A DNA stretch of 32,619 nt from an uncultured Sneathia sp. (lineage in GTDB: Bacteria; Fusobacteriota; Fusobacteriia; Fusobacteriales; Leptotrichiaceae): contig CABURZ010000004.1 of the NCBI GenBank assembly GCA_902494065.1, positions 1 through 32,619 of the forward strand. Reading direction: 5' to 3'. Each line of letters begins with the position of its first letter. The first letter of the stretch is position 1. Shown piece after piece: positions 8,121 to 17,293 of this stretch. The notes beneath the pieces were generated by a model that was given only the letters and a program-made list of their open reading frames with translations, had not been told where the DNA came from and did no database searches. The position numbers were made by a program, and so were the translations under genes.

Positions 8121-9241
8121 CAATAACCGTTATTTTACTTGTGATTATAGTACTTTTATTAGTCATACTAATTTATTTAAGTTTTAGCAATAAAAATAAG
8201 TACGAAATTACTGAAAAAATTGTAGATAAGAATAATGAAATAAAAGAAGGTATATCTAAAAATCTTTTTAATAATCAATCTGAAATTATTAAAGAATTAA
8301 ATTTATTTAAAGAAAACGCTAATTATACCATCAACAATAATATGGATAATTTAATAAAAAAAGTGGAAGATAAGTTAGATAAAAGTAATAATTTAGATAA
8401 AAATACCCAAGAAAATATAAATAAATTTAAAGAAGCTATAGGACTTAAATTAGAAGAAAGCTTAAAAGATGGTTTTAAAAAATCTAATGAAACTTTTACA
8501 TCTGTAATAGAGAGATTATCTAAAATTGATGAAGCTCAAAAAAATATAGATAAATTATCTAAGAATATATTAGATTTGCAAAGAGTATTGACGGATAAAA
8601 AATTACGTGGTAATTTTGGAGAAATACAGCTAAATCAAATTTTATACAATGTATTTGGTGAAGAAGGGGAATTGTATAAACTACAATATATAATGGAAAA
8701 TGAAGGTAAAAAAGTTGATGCAGTTGTATTTTGTAAAGACCCAATGGGATTACTTCCCATAGATTCAAAATTTCCATTAGAAAATTTTAATAGAATACAA
8801 GAAGGAATTGATGCAAGACGTGAGTTTATAGCAGATGTAAAAAAACATATAACAGATATATATGAAAAATATGTGAAATTGCAAGGGTTGAATCAAGCGG
8901 TTATGTTTATACCGAGTGAGGCAGTATACATATATATTTTAGCAAATTGCCCTGAATTAATTGAATTTTCATATAAGAACAAAATTTGGATAGCATCGTC
9001 TACAACGTTAATGGCTATACTAACGACTATACAATTATCTATAATAAATATACAAAAAAATGAAAATGCCAAAGAATTGTATAAACAATTAAAAGACCTT
9101 AGCCCAGAGTTTAGAAGATATAAAGAAAGATGGGATAAATTAGTTAAAGATATTGAAACAATAGAAAAAGATGTAAAAAATATAGCAATAACATCAAGAA
9201 ATCTAGGTGATAAATTTGATAAAATCAACAGTGCACAATAA
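8117..9241 (+). CDS. rmuC: DNA recombination protein RmuC
   Basis: The 374-residue protein begins with a membrane anchor (about 3-23), continues as coiled coil to about residue 150, then has the RmuC domain: LRGNFGEIQLNQIL, VDAVVFCKDPMGLLPIDSKF, VMFIPSEAVYIYI and IASSTTLMAIL. RmuC proteins resemble restriction-type nucleases and limit inversions at repeats in E. coli; the biochemical activity is not settled. It overlaps the yihY-like gene by 4 bp and the first chromate transporter gene by 26 bp, so it is in mid-operon. Confidence 0.93.
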   Translation: MTITVILLVIIVLLLVILIYLSFSNKNKYEITEKIVDKNNEIKEGISKNLFNNQSEIIKELNLFKENANYTINNNMDNLIKKVEDKLDKSNNLDKNTQENINKFKEAIGLKLEESLKDGFKKSNETFTSVIERLSKIDEAQKNIDKLSKNILDLQRVLTDKKLRGNFGEIQLNQILYNVFGEEGELYKLQYIMENEGKKVDAVVFCKDPMGLLPIDSKFPLENFNRIQEGIDARREFIADVKKHITDIYEKYVKLQGLNQAVMFIPSEAVYIYILANCPELIEFSYKNKIWIASSTTLMAILTTIQLSIINIQKNENAKELYKQLKDLSPEFRRYKERWDKLVKDIETIEKDVKNIAITSRNLGDKFDKINSAQ

Positions 9242-9764
9242 AATTACACTATTTAAACTTTTTTATACTTTATTAATGATTAATACTTTCACATTTGGTG
9301 GAGGATATACAATAGTTCCTATAATAAAACAAGAATTTGTGGAAAAATTAAATGCTATAGATGAGAAAGAAATGATGGATTGTATTTCTCTTTCTGCAAG
9401 TGTTCCAGGGGCATTAGCGATATCTACTTCATATTTGGTTGGATATAAGTTAAGAGGAGTTATAGGTGGTGTTGTTGCGGTAATGGCATCAGTTCTACCT
9501 TGCCTTGTAATAATAGGGATAATTTCTATGGCATATAAAGTGTTTATTACAAATGTTTATGTAAAATCTGTATTACAAGCTATAGGTGCCATGGTTAGTG
9601 CTATTTTATTAGTAACAGTAGTTAATATGATAAAAAAAATCAATTATAAATTTTTGCCACTGTTAGTTATAGTGTTTTTACTTAGTTATTTTTTCCATAT
9701 TAAAGTTTTTATCCTTTTAATATTATCAGCTCTAATAGGATTAATAGAAGGTGTTAGAAAATGA
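9216..9764 (+). CDS. Chromate-transporter (CHR) family protein, first half-size subunit
   Basis: About 182 residues, a single CHR domain with five to six membrane helices. The signature TFTFGGGYTIVPII and the SVPGALAISTSYLVGYKLRG block are clear. Short CHR proteins usually come as adjacent pairs that correspond to the two halves of long ChrA, and the next gene is the partner. Substrate may be chromate or sulfate; other anions are possible. The start is TTG 9216, with AGGTGA at 9205-9210, inside the rmuC coding end. An upstream GTG 9207 has no ribosome binding site. Confidence 0.85.
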   Translation: MIKSTVHNKITLFKLFYTLLMINTFTFGGGYTIVPIIKQEFVEKLNAIDEKEMMDCISLSASVPGALAISTSYLVGYKLRGVIGGVVAVMASVLPCLVIIGIISMAYKVFITNVYVKSVLQAIGAMVSAILLVTVVNMIKKINYKFLPLLVIVFLLSYFFHIKVFILLILSALIGLIEGVRK

Positions 9765-10294
9765 TTATATATTTAAAACTATATTTTGTTTTTTTTCAAA
9801 TAGGATTACTAGCTTTTGGTGGTGGATATGCAGCGTTACCTTTAATACAAGAATATATTGTAAATAGACACGCATGGATAACTAATGATATTATGTTAGA
9901 TATAGTTTCTATATCCCAAATGACACCAGGACCTATAGCTATAAATTGTGCAACGTTCGTAGGACTTACTATAGGAGGCATAATAGGAGCCATAGTGTCT
10001 ACTATAGGAGTTGTTACGCCACAAATAATAATAATAACTATATTTTTTAAATTGATAGGTATAAATAATAAATATGTTACATATATGTTAAATGGAATAG
10101 GAGTTAGCATAGTTGCATTAATAGCTATATCATGTATAACGTTAGTTAAATCGTCTGTATTGCAAAATTTTAATTATTTTATTTTTTTAATTTTCTTAAT
10201 AGGAGTAGTAATGTATTATAGAAAAGTAAGCTTGATAAAATTAATAATATTTGCAGGTGTATGCGGATTTTTAAAAGTTTTTTTAGGGATTTAA
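9761..10294 (+). CDS. Chromate-transporter (CHR) family protein, second half-size subunit
   Basis: The 177-residue partner of the preceding gene overlaps its stop by 4 bp (ATGA). It has the CHR signature LAFGGGYAALPLIQEYIV, then SQMTPGPIAINCATFVGLTIGG and hydrophobic helices to the C-terminus. The two together would form the heteromeric equivalent of a full ChrA. No terminator is obvious after it; a new promoter begins at 10301. Confidence 0.88.
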   Translation: MIIYLKLYFVFFQIGLLAFGGGYAALPLIQEYIVNRHAWITNDIMLDIVSISQMTPGPIAINCATFVGLTIGGIIGAIVSTIGVVTPQIIIITIFFKLIGINNKYVTYMLNGIGVSIVALIAISCITLVKSSVLQNFNYFIFLIFLIGVVMYYRKVSLIKLIIFAGVCGFLKVFLGI

Positions 10295-10300
10295 ATTTAG

Positions 10301-10329
10301 TGTACAAAAAAAATAATATGTAGTATAAT
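10301..10329 (+). promoter_or_regulatory. Promoter of the yitT-glmM gene run
   Basis: TGTACA (10301-10306, four of six -35 bases) and a perfect TATAAT (10324-10329) are 17 bp apart, 29 bp ahead of the start at 10358. Confidence 0.6.
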
Positions 10330-10357
10330 ATACTAAAATATTTAAAAGGTGGATGTG

Positions 10358-11221
10358 ATGGAAATAAATTCTAAAGAGAATAAGAGAATGATAGTTAGTA
10401 TAATGTTAACTGCCGTTTCAGCATTTGTACAGTGCTATATAATTCAGTCGATGATGAAACCTGCAGGGTTAATTTCTACAGGGTTTACAGGACTTGCACT
10501 ATTACTTCATATGGGGTTAGAAACAATAAATATTAATATACCAGTTTCGTTTTTTTTGGTAATACTTAATTTCCCAGTAGCTATAATTTGTGCAAAAGCA
10601 ATAAGTAAAAAATTTACTTTTTTATCATTGCTACAAATATTTTTATCATCAATATTTTTGATGATATTTGATTTTAAGCCACTATTTCATAGTGTAAATT
10701 TAACTGTTACAGTAGGTGCTTTTATATACGGTCTACAAATAGTTTGTGCTCTAAAAGCTGGAGGTTCAACAGGAGGGACAGATTTTATAGCATTATATGT
10801 TTCAAATAAAATAAACAAAACTATTTGGGAGTATGTTTTTGTTTTTAATGTAGTATTAATACTTGCTCTAGGATTTTTATTTAGTTGGGATAAAGCGGGA
10901 TATTCACTTATATTCCAATTTATTATGACTTATACTATATCAAAATTCTATACTCGTTATACAAGAGTTACAGTTCAAGTAATTACTGCAAAACCTGATG
11001 AAATTATTGAAAAATATATGGAAGTTATACATCATGGTATAACAAAAGCTACAGGTATAGGAGGCTACTCAAAAAAAGAATATGGAATTCTTTATGCAGT
11101 TGTTTCATCTTATGAAGTAAATGATGTGGTAAATGTAATAAAAAATATAGATTCTAATGCGATAATAAATATATATAAGACGGAAGACTTTTATGGTAAA
11201 TTTCATCTTGACCCTATTTAA
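10358..11221 (+). CDS. YitT family membrane protein (DUF2179 C-terminal domain)
   Basis: About 287 residues with five to six membrane helices and the family motif AGGSTGGTDFIALYV. A soluble C-terminal domain of about 80 residues (VQVITAKPDEIIEKYMEVI ... GIGGYSKKEYGILYAVV) is the DUF2179 part. Members are widespread and of unknown transport function. ATG 10358 is chosen because GGTGG (10348-10352) lies 5 bp upstream; the in-frame GTG at 10349 overlaps that site. A 14-bp gap leads to the next gene. Confidence 0.88.
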   Translation: MEINSKENKRMIVSIMLTAVSAFVQCYIIQSMMKPAGLISTGFTGLALLLHMGLETININIPVSFFLVILNFPVAIICAKAISKKFTFLSLLQIFLSSIFLMIFDFKPLFHSVNLTVTVGAFIYGLQIVCALKAGGSTGGTDFIALYVSNKINKTIWEYVFVFNVVLILALGFLFSWDKAGYSLIFQFIMTYTISKFYTRYTRVTVQVITAKPDEIIEKYMEVIHHGITKATGIGGYSKKEYGILYAVVSSYEVNDVVNVIKNIDSNAIINIYKTEDFYGKFHLDPI

Positions 11222-11235
11222 AAGGAGTGGTTATA

Positions 11236-11463
11236 ATGAAAAAAAGAGTAACAGCAGATATGAATATAATGGAAGCAATAGAAAAATATCCTATAATATC
11301 AGAGGTTATGATGCGTTATGGGTTGGGATGTTCAGGTTGCTTTATCTCAGAAATGGAAACTGTATATGATGGTATAGCAGTTCATGGATTAGACCCAGAT
11401 ATAGTAATAGATGAGATAAATATGCTAATAGAGATGCAAGAAAATGGAGAGTTAGATTATTAA
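11236..11463 (+). CDS. DUF1858 domain protein (CxxC redox-type domain)
   Basis: This 75-residue protein is almost entirely a DUF1858 domain: MNIMEAIEKYP, then the CSGC motif in RYGLGCSGCFISEMETV, and a C-terminal helix. The family is named for a hybrid-cluster-protein-associated disulfide domain and also forms the N-terminus of ScdA/YtfE iron-sulfur repair proteins, so a redox or metal role is possible but unproven. ATG 11236 follows AAAGGAG (11221-11227). The stop overlaps the next start by one base (TAATG). Confidence 0.85.
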   Translation: MKKRVTADMNIMEAIEKYPIISEVMMRYGLGCSGCFISEMETVYDGIAVHGLDPDIVIDEINMLIEMQENGELDY

Positions 11464-12032
11464 TGGAGACAACAGGAAGTATTCTTAAAAGCTATATGAA
11501 AAATAGAATAAAACGGGATGATTACGCAAAATTATTAGGTATTACACCACAGTATTTAAGTAACATTCTAAATGATAAAAGGAAAGCTTCTAGTAAATTA
11601 TTAGAAAAACTAATAGTGTCAATGAATGTCACAGAAGATGATCAAAACAAAATAAAAGAATATGAAACATCAAGGCAAAAATTACAAGAATATGAAATTA
11701 TTATGAAAAAAATAACGAAAGAAGGCTTAAAAAGTTGTGGAAAAGATAAGATTTACTCAAAAGGAGGAAAACTAATTGAAACATTAACAAATTTAAGCCT
11801 TTTTGTAGAGTTAGATTATAGTATATTTGGATTTAAAAAAGGGGATATATTAGTTTTTACAAAATGTGTAGATAAAAATTTTAAAAGTTGTATATGTATT
11901 TTAAATGATAAGCTTTGTAAGGTAAAAAAAGTTGATAAAAATTATATTGTTGAAAGTGATGAAATTAAAATATTAAAAAATATATCAATAGAACATATAT
12001 TATTATACACAATTAGGAGGGAAGATGAGTAG
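11463..12032 (+). CDS. XRE-family DNA-binding regulator with LexA/S24-like C-terminal region
   Basis: The 189-residue protein has a helix-turn-helix at about 18-50 (KRDDYAKLLGITPQYLSNIL) and a C-terminal region (about 115-185) that looks like the peptidase S24/LexA fold, with FGFKKGDILVF matching the conserved GxxxGD segment. The position of the catalytic serine appears to hold Asp, so self-cleavage is unlikely; this alignment was done by eye. It is translated from the DUF1858 stop and overlaps glmM by 8 bp. It may regulate this operon or act elsewhere. Confidence 0.75.
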   Translation: METTGSILKSYMKNRIKRDDYAKLLGITPQYLSNILNDKRKASSKLLEKLIVSMNVTEDDQNKIKEYETSRQKLQEYEIIMKKITKEGLKSCGKDKIYSKGGKLIETLTNLSLFVELDYSIFGFKKGDILVFTKCVDKNFKSCICILNDKLCKVKKVDKNYIVESDEIKILKNISIEHILLYTIRREDE

Positions 12033-13389
12033 AAAATATTTTGGTACAGATGGTATTAGGGGGGAAGCAAATAAAGATTTAAATATTGAATTGGTTACAA
12101 GATTAGGATTAGCATTAGGATATTATTTAAACAAAAATAATAAAAATCCTGAAGTAAAACCTAAGATAGTTTTGGGAACAGATACAAGAATTTCAGGATA
12201 TATGATACGTTCAGCATTTTCTGCAGGACTTACTGCAATGGGAGTTAATATAGATTTTGTTGGGGTACTACCAACTCCTGGTATAAGTTATCTTACAAGA
12301 GTTAAGGGAGTTAGTGCAGGTGTTATGATATCAGCCTCACACAATCCTATAAAAGATAATGGTATAAAAATCTTTAGTAATAATGGATTTAAATTACCAG
12401 ATGAAATTGAAGAAGAATTAGAAGGTTACATGGATAATAAAGAACTTATGATGGAAAATCTTGTTCCTGCAGAAAGATTAGGAAGATTTACATTTGTTGA
12501 AGATGATATGAAAATGTATAGAAGATTTTTAAGAAGTACAGCCCACATAAAATTCAATGGATTTAGAATAGTAATTGATACTGGTAATGGGGCAGCATAT
12601 CGTGTTGCATCTAAGGTATTTCAAGGCTTGGGAGCAGATGTAATAGTTATTAATAATATACCAAATGGTAAAAATATTAATGTAAACTGTGGATCAACAC
12701 ATCCAGAACTATTACAAGAAATGGTGAAACTATATAAGGCAAATATAGGTTTAGCTTATGATGGAGATGCAGATAGATTAATAGCAGTTGATGAAAAAGG
12801 AAGAATAGTTGATGGAGATTTAACTATAGCAATAATAGCAACTGGGCTTAAAAAAAGAGGTATGCTTAACTCAAATACAGTAGTTACAACAGTTTTAAGT
12901 AATATGGGATTTGAAAAATACCTTCAAAAACATGGAATAAGATTAGTTAGATCAAATGTAGGTGACAGATATGTACTAGAAAAGATGAAGCAACAATCAC
13001 TAAATTTAGGTGGAGAACAATCAGGGCATATAATAATGTTAGACCATAATACAACAGGAGATGGAGTGTTATCATCAATACAATTAGTACAAGCTGTTAT
13101 AGAATCTAAAAAGAGTTTAAGTGAATTAGTGGATAAAATAAAATTATGGCCACAAAGAATGGATAATATAATAGTATCAAAAGAAAAGAAAAAAAATTGG
13201 CAAGAAAATAAAGTTATAGCTGAAAATATTAAAAAAGTTAGTGAAGAATTAGAAGGTAATGGTCGTGTACTAGTTCGTGCATCAGGGACTGAAGCTTTAA
13301 TAAGGGTAATGGTTGAAGCAAAAACACAAGAACTAGTAGATAAATATGTTGAATTTTTAAGTGACATAGTAAGAAAAGAGTTATGTTAA
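12025..13389 (+). CDS. glmM: Phosphoglucosamine mutase
   Basis: GlmM converts glucosamine-6-phosphate to glucosamine-1-phosphate on the way to UDP-GlcNAc for peptidoglycan and LPS. The 454 residues match the usual length. They include the N-terminal YFGTDGIRG, the phosphoserine loop ISASHNP (Ser105), the metal-binding DGDADR, GGEQSGH in the sugar-binding loop and the phosphate-binding RASGTEALIRVM near the end. GGAGGGA precedes the ATG, which lies inside the regulator gene, and the stop overlaps the methyltransferase start (TAATG). Confidence 0.96.
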   Translation: MSRKYFGTDGIRGEANKDLNIELVTRLGLALGYYLNKNNKNPEVKPKIVLGTDTRISGYMIRSAFSAGLTAMGVNIDFVGVLPTPGISYLTRVKGVSAGVMISASHNPIKDNGIKIFSNNGFKLPDEIEEELEGYMDNKELMMENLVPAERLGRFTFVEDDMKMYRRFLRSTAHIKFNGFRIVIDTGNGAAYRVASKVFQGLGADVIVINNIPNGKNINVNCGSTHPELLQEMVKLYKANIGLAYDGDADRLIAVDEKGRIVDGDLTIAIIATGLKKRGMLNSNTVVTTVLSNMGFEKYLQKHGIRLVRSNVGDRYVLEKMKQQSLNLGGEQSGHIIMLDHNTTGDGVLSSIQLVQAVIESKKSLSELVDKIKLWPQRMDNIIVSKEKKKNWQENKVIAENIKKVSEELEGNGRVLVRASGTEALIRVMVEAKTQELVDKYVEFLSDIVRKELC

Positions 13390-14072
13390 TGCATGAAAAT
13401 TTTGCGAAAATTTATGATGAATTTACAAAGCATGTAGATTATAAAGCATGGTATAAATTTTTAAGAAGATATATAAAAAAGAAAGATAAGTTGTTAGATA
13501 TAGGCTGTGGTACGGCTAGTTTAACTAGTTTTTTTGTTCAAGATGGATTTTGTGTTACAGGACTTGATATATCACAAAGCATGATAGATGAAGCTTTAAA
13601 AAAAGTTAATATAAGATATATTTGTCAAGACATAGAAGAAAAAGGGCTAGATGAACATTTTAAATATATAATATGCAATTTTGACACTGTTAATTATTTT
13701 AGTTCTATATCTAAATTTATATCTAATTGTTCTAAAATGCAAAAAGAAGGAGATATATTAATATTTGATGTTGTCTTAGATGGAATTTTTGATGAAATAT
13801 TTGATGAAAATGGTTTGTTTTTAGATGAAGAATCGAATTACACAGCTATATGGACACATAAAAAATTGAAAAATAAGCATAGAATAAATATAGATATGTT
13901 TATAAAAATTAAAGACAATGTTTATGAGAAATATAGCGAGATCCATGATAAATACATTTATGAAGTGGATGATATTGTAAATATTTTAAATGAAAATGGA
14001 TATTATCTATATGATATAGGTAAAAATGATAAATTTGGGCAATCACGTCTATTTATAATCGCTAAGAAATGA
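13389..14072 (+). CDS. Class I SAM-dependent methyltransferase (YqeM-like)
   Basis: The protein of about 227 residues has the SAM-binding motif LLDIGCGTASLT (about 35-46), an acidic residue ending the second strand (VTGLDIS) and a YICQDIEE motif III region. The start HENFAKIYDEFTKHVDYKAW resembles the YqeM group. ATG 13389 gives that family-like start, overlaps the glmM stop by one base and has AAGAG 8 bp upstream; ATG 13383 is also possible. The substrate cannot be told. Confidence 0.82.
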   Translation: MHENFAKIYDEFTKHVDYKAWYKFLRRYIKKKDKLLDIGCGTASLTSFFVQDGFCVTGLDISQSMIDEALKKVNIRYICQDIEEKGLDEHFKYIICNFDTVNYFSSISKFISNCSKMQKEGDILIFDVVLDGIFDEIFDENGLFLDEESNYTAIWTHKKLKNKHRINIDMFIKIKDNVYEKYSEIHDKYIYEVDDIVNILNENGYYLYDIGKNDKFGQSRLFIIAKK

Positions 14073-14419
14073 GTGAAATTATGAAAGATAAATTAGATGA
14101 TTTAACTAAATTAAAAGATTCGGAATTTGAAGAATTAGTTAAAAGCTATAAATTAGAAAAAGACTTAGAAGAATATGATGAAGATAATGATAAAAAAAAG
14201 AAAATAAAACCTGAAAAAATTACGAGATATTTAGCTCATGCAACGGGATTTATTTATACACTAACAGCACCAACGATTTTACTTTTAATGATATATTATG
14301 TGCTTACAAAATATTATTTTCACAATAAAAAACCAGTTCTTTTAATTAGTTTAATAGTATTAGGAATAATCACAGGTTATTGGTCATTATTTAAAGAATT
14401 TAATAATAATAAAAAATAG
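14069..14419 (+). CDS. Small two-helix membrane protein, possibly AtpZ/AtpI-like
   Basis: The 116 residues have a highly charged N-terminal half (KDLEEYDEDND, then KKKKIKPEK) and two membrane helices, about 55-78 and 88-108, ending in GIITGYWSLFKEF. The proline in helix one and the glycine-rich turn before an aromatic and basic end recall the AtpZ/AtpI family that assists F-type ATPases, but the resemblance is weak. The start overlaps the methyltransferase stop by 4 bp. It lies just before the lysC-V-ATPase promoter. Confidence 0.55.
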   Translation: MSEIMKDKLDDLTKLKDSEFEELVKSYKLEKDLEEYDEDNDKKKKIKPEKITRYLAHATGFIYTLTAPTILLLMIYYVLTKYYFHNKKPVLLISLIVLGIITGYWSLFKEFNNNKK

Positions 14420-14422
14420 AAA

Positions 14423-14452
14423 ATGACTATATTAGAAAAATCGTGGTATAAT
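14423..14452 (+). promoter_or_regulatory. Promoter of the lysC-dap-asd-V-ATPase operon
   Basis: A perfect TATAAT (14447-14452) is preceded by TGG (extended -10). ATGACT (14423-14428, spacer 18) is the best -35. The leader of about 35 bases holds only a small hairpin (AGTGT/ACACT) and AAGGTGAG; no lysine riboswitch or T box is seen. Confidence 0.65.
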
Positions 14453-14493
14453 ATTAAGTGTGGAAATTAACAAGACACTAGAAAGGTGAGATA

Positions 14494-15690
14494 ATGATAG
14501 TTCATAAATATGGAGGATCATCTGTAGCAACAACAGAAAAAATATTTAATATAGCAAAAAGTATAAAAGAATTATATGAAAAAGAAAAGAAAATAGTAAT
14601 AGTAGTATCTGCTATGGGTAAAACAACAAATTCCCTTTTAGAATTAGCAAACAATATTACAGAAAATCCTAATAAAAGAGAATTGGATAGACTTTTATCA
14701 ACAGGTGAAAATCAATCTATATCATTACTTTCAATAGCACTTAATAGTTTAGGTGTACCTAGTGTAAGCCTTACAGCAGAGCAAATTCCTATTAAAACTA
14801 AAGGAGTTCATGGCAAAAGCACTATAAAAGATATAGATAAAAATATATTATTAAAATATTTAAATGAAGATAAAGTTCTTGTAGTTGCAGGATTTCAAGG
14901 TATAAATAATATAGGAGATGTTACTACTTTAGGTAGAGGAGGATCTGATACAACGGCTGTTGCACTTGCTGCTACATTAGGATGTAAATGTGAAATTTAT
15001 ACAGATGTTGATGGAATATATAGAATAGATCCTAGAATTTATGAAAATGCTAAAAAAATTCAAACAATTAGTTATGAGGAAATGATGGAATTAGCATATC
15101 TTGGTGCTGGAGTGATGGAACCTCGAGCAATAGAGTTGGGGTATAAATATAGTGTTCCTATTTATGTAGGAAAAACTTTATCAGAAAAAAATGGAACAAA
15201 TATAGTTAAGGAGAAATTAAGCGTGGAAGATCAAGAAATAACAGGAATTTCTATTAATAAAAATACTTTAATGGTAACGATAGATAGCATTCCAACATAT
15301 GCATATAATTTACAACCTATTTTTTCAAAAGCTAGTGAACTGGGTATTAATATAGATATAATAAGCCATAATGATGTTATAAGTGAAAATGGAAGTATAG
15401 CATTTACTACTCCTAGAACAGATGAAAATTTGATAAAAGAACTTTTTAATAAATTGGAATTAAATGATAATATAAAAGTTTTAATAAATAAAAATGTGGT
15501 AAAGGTTTCACTAGTTGGGATAGGAATGATGACACATGGAAATGTAATATCAAAAATATTTGATGTGTTAGCACTAAATAAGTTGAGTTTTCACCAAATA
15601 TCAACTTCTGAAATTAGTATTTCATTAATAGTAGATGAAAATATTGCAGAAATTTTAGCAAAAAAATTAACTGAAAAATTTGATATATAG
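14494..15690 (+). CDS. lysC: Aspartokinase
   Basis: This enzyme phosphorylates aspartate, the first step to lysine/diaminopimelate, threonine and methionine. The 398 residues start with the kinase motif VHKYGGSSVA and include the nucleotide- and substrate-binding segments STGENQSISLL and TTLGRGGSDTTAVALAA. Paired ACT domains lie after about residue 250 (MVTIDSIPTYAYNL, VKVSLVGIGMMTHG), usually the site of feedback by lysine or threonine. The start has AAGGTGAG upstream. It heads the run dapA-dapF-asd. Confidence 0.95.
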   Translation: MIVHKYGGSSVATTEKIFNIAKSIKELYEKEKKIVIVVSAMGKTTNSLLELANNITENPNKRELDRLLSTGENQSISLLSIALNSLGVPSVSLTAEQIPIKTKGVHGKSTIKDIDKNILLKYLNEDKVLVVAGFQGINNIGDVTTLGRGGSDTTAVALAATLGCKCEIYTDVDGIYRIDPRIYENAKKIQTISYEEMMELAYLGAGVMEPRAIELGYKYSVPIYVGKTLSEKNGTNIVKEKLSVEDQEITGISINKNTLMVTIDSIPTYAYNLQPIFSKASELGINIDIISHNDVISENGSIAFTTPRTDENLIKELFNKLELNDNIKVLINKNVVKVSLVGIGMMTHGNVISKIFDVLALNKLSFHQISTSEISISLIVDENIAEILAKKLTEKFDI

Positions 15691-15701
15691 GAGAGATAGT
15701 T

Positions 15702-16565
15702 ATGAAACTATATGGAGCGTATGTTGCTTTAATTACACCATTTAAAAAAGATGGTAGTGTAGATTATGAAAAATTGGAATCATTAGTTGAATTTCAAATA
15801 CAAAACGGTATATCAGGAATAGTTGCATGTGGAACTACTGCTGAAACACCTACTTTGAGCATAGATGAATATAAGGCTGTTATAAGTACAGTAGTTAAAA
15901 AAGTAAATAAAAGGGTTACTGTAATTGCAGGAGCGGGGTCAAATAGTACTTCTCATGCAATAGAACTTACAAAAATTTGTAAAGAGTTAGGAGCAGACAT
16001 AGTTTTATCAACGTGTCCATACTATAATAAACCCTCACAAAGAGGAATAATAGAACATTTTACAAAAATTAGTGAAGTTGGTATCCCTATTTTAGTCTAT
16101 AATGTTCCAGGTAGAACAGGAGTAAATATTTTACCACAAACTATAGCAAAATTATCAGAAAATGAAATGATTATAGGTGTAAAAGAAGCAAGCGGGAATA
16201 TAGATCAAATGATACAAATACATAAATTATGTAGAAATGATTTTAATTTGTTAAGCGGTGATGATAACTTGATAATGCCAACATATGCAATAGGAGCATG
16301 TGGAGTTATATCAGTAATAGCTAATATTTTACCTGATAAGACATCTAAATTTTATCACATTCAAGGTGAAGAACAACTTAAATTACATGAATACTTATAC
16401 GATATATCAAAAAATTTATTTATAGAAGGTAATCCAGTTACAGTAAAAGAAGCAATGGATATATTAGGTTTATCAAATAATGTAGTTAGATTACCACTAG
16501 TTAGTGCAGAAGCTAAAACACGTGAAATTTTAATTGAATTATTTAAGAAAAAAGGACTTTTATGA
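15702..16565 (+). CDS. dapA: 4-hydroxy-tetrahydrodipicolinate synthase
   Basis: DapA condenses aspartate semialdehyde with pyruvate. The 287-residue TIM barrel shows ACGTTAETPTLS (pyruvate-binding GTT), the tyrosine in LVYNVPGRTG, and the Schiff-base lysine exactly at position 161 in GVKEASGN. AGGAGAGA precedes the ATG, 11 bp after lysC. It overlaps dapF by 4 bp. Confidence 0.96.
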   Translation: MKLYGAYVALITPFKKDGSVDYEKLESLVEFQIQNGISGIVACGTTAETPTLSIDEYKAVISTVVKKVNKRVTVIAGAGSNSTSHAIELTKICKELGADIVLSTCPYYNKPSQRGIIEHFTKISEVGIPILVYNVPGRTGVNILPQTIAKLSENEMIIGVKEASGNIDQMIQIHKLCRNDFNLLSGDDNLIMPTYAIGACGVISVIANILPDKTSKFYHIQGEEQLKLHEYLYDISKNLFIEGNPVTVKEAMDILGLSNNVVRLPLVSAEAKTREILIELFKKKGLL

Positions 16566-17293
16566 AATTTACAAAATATCAAGGATTAGGTAATGATTTT
16601 ATTATTATAGATGAAAATTTAGAAAAAGAGCAAGTTATTAAGCTTTGCGATAGACATTTTGGTATAGGAGCAGATGGATTAATAATAAATAGTATACATG
16701 AAGGTATTCCATATATGAAGTTTTTTAATTCAGACGGAAGTGTAGCTAAAATGTGTGGTAATGGAATTAGATGCTATGCTGATTACCTAAATAATAAAGG
16801 TTTGGATTTTTCAAAAATATATACTCTATCTGGAATAAAAGAAATTGAAAAAATTGGTGATGATTATAAAGTGTTTATGGGAAAAGCAGAAGAAAAATTT
16901 TTAGATAAAGAATTTTTATCTGAAAGTTTAAATAGTATTTATACGGGTACTAATCATTGTGTTATTGTTTCTGATAAAGATTTAGATTATTTAAATGAAA
17001 TAGGACCTATAATTGAAAAAAATACTGAACTTTTTAAAAATGGGACTAATATAAATTTAGTAAAAGTTATAGATAACAATAATATAAGAATATATACATA
17101 TGAGCGTGGTGTGGGAATAACACTAGCGTGCGGAACAGGAGCATGTGCAAGTGCGTATTTAACTAATTTAAAAGGTTATACAGGCAAACTAGTTAATGTC
17201 AATTTACTTGGAGGTAACTTAAAAATAGAGTTGTCTTCTAAAGGTATATATATGATAGGAAGTGCAAAAAAAGTTTTTGAAGGAGAGATATGA
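16562..17293 (+). CDS. dapF: Diaminopimelate epimerase
   Basis: DapF interconverts LL- and meso-diaminopimelate, giving the peptidoglycan and lysine precursor. At 243 residues it is slightly short for the family (about 270). Both catalytic cysteines are present: Cys65 in MCGNGIRC and Cys190 in LACGTGACAS. The start YQGLGNDFIIID is typical. Fusobacterium nucleatum is known to use lanthionine in its peptidoglycan, so here the natural substrate could be diaminopimelate or lanthionine. It overlaps dapA and asd by 4 bp on each side. Confidence 0.95.
   Translation: MKFTKYQGLGNDFIIIDENLEKEQVIKLCDRHFGIGADGLIINSIHEGIPYMKFFNSDGSVAKMCGNGIRCYADYLNNKGLDFSKIYTLSGIKEIEKIGDDYKVFMGKAEEKFLDKEFLSESLNSIYTGTNHCVIVSDKDLDYLNEIGPIIEKNTELFKNGTNINLVKVIDNNNIRIYTYERGVGITLACGTGACASAYLTNLKGYTGKLVNVNLLGGNLKIELSSKGIYMIGSAKKVFEGEI

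Noticed and set aside
12924..13367. Minus-strand open frame of 147 residues
   Set aside because: It is antisense to glmM with no family resemblance or start signal.
14453..14493. Lysine riboswitch or T box before lysC
   Set aside because: The leader is only about 35-40 bases with one weak hairpin and none of the conserved L-box or T-box blocks.
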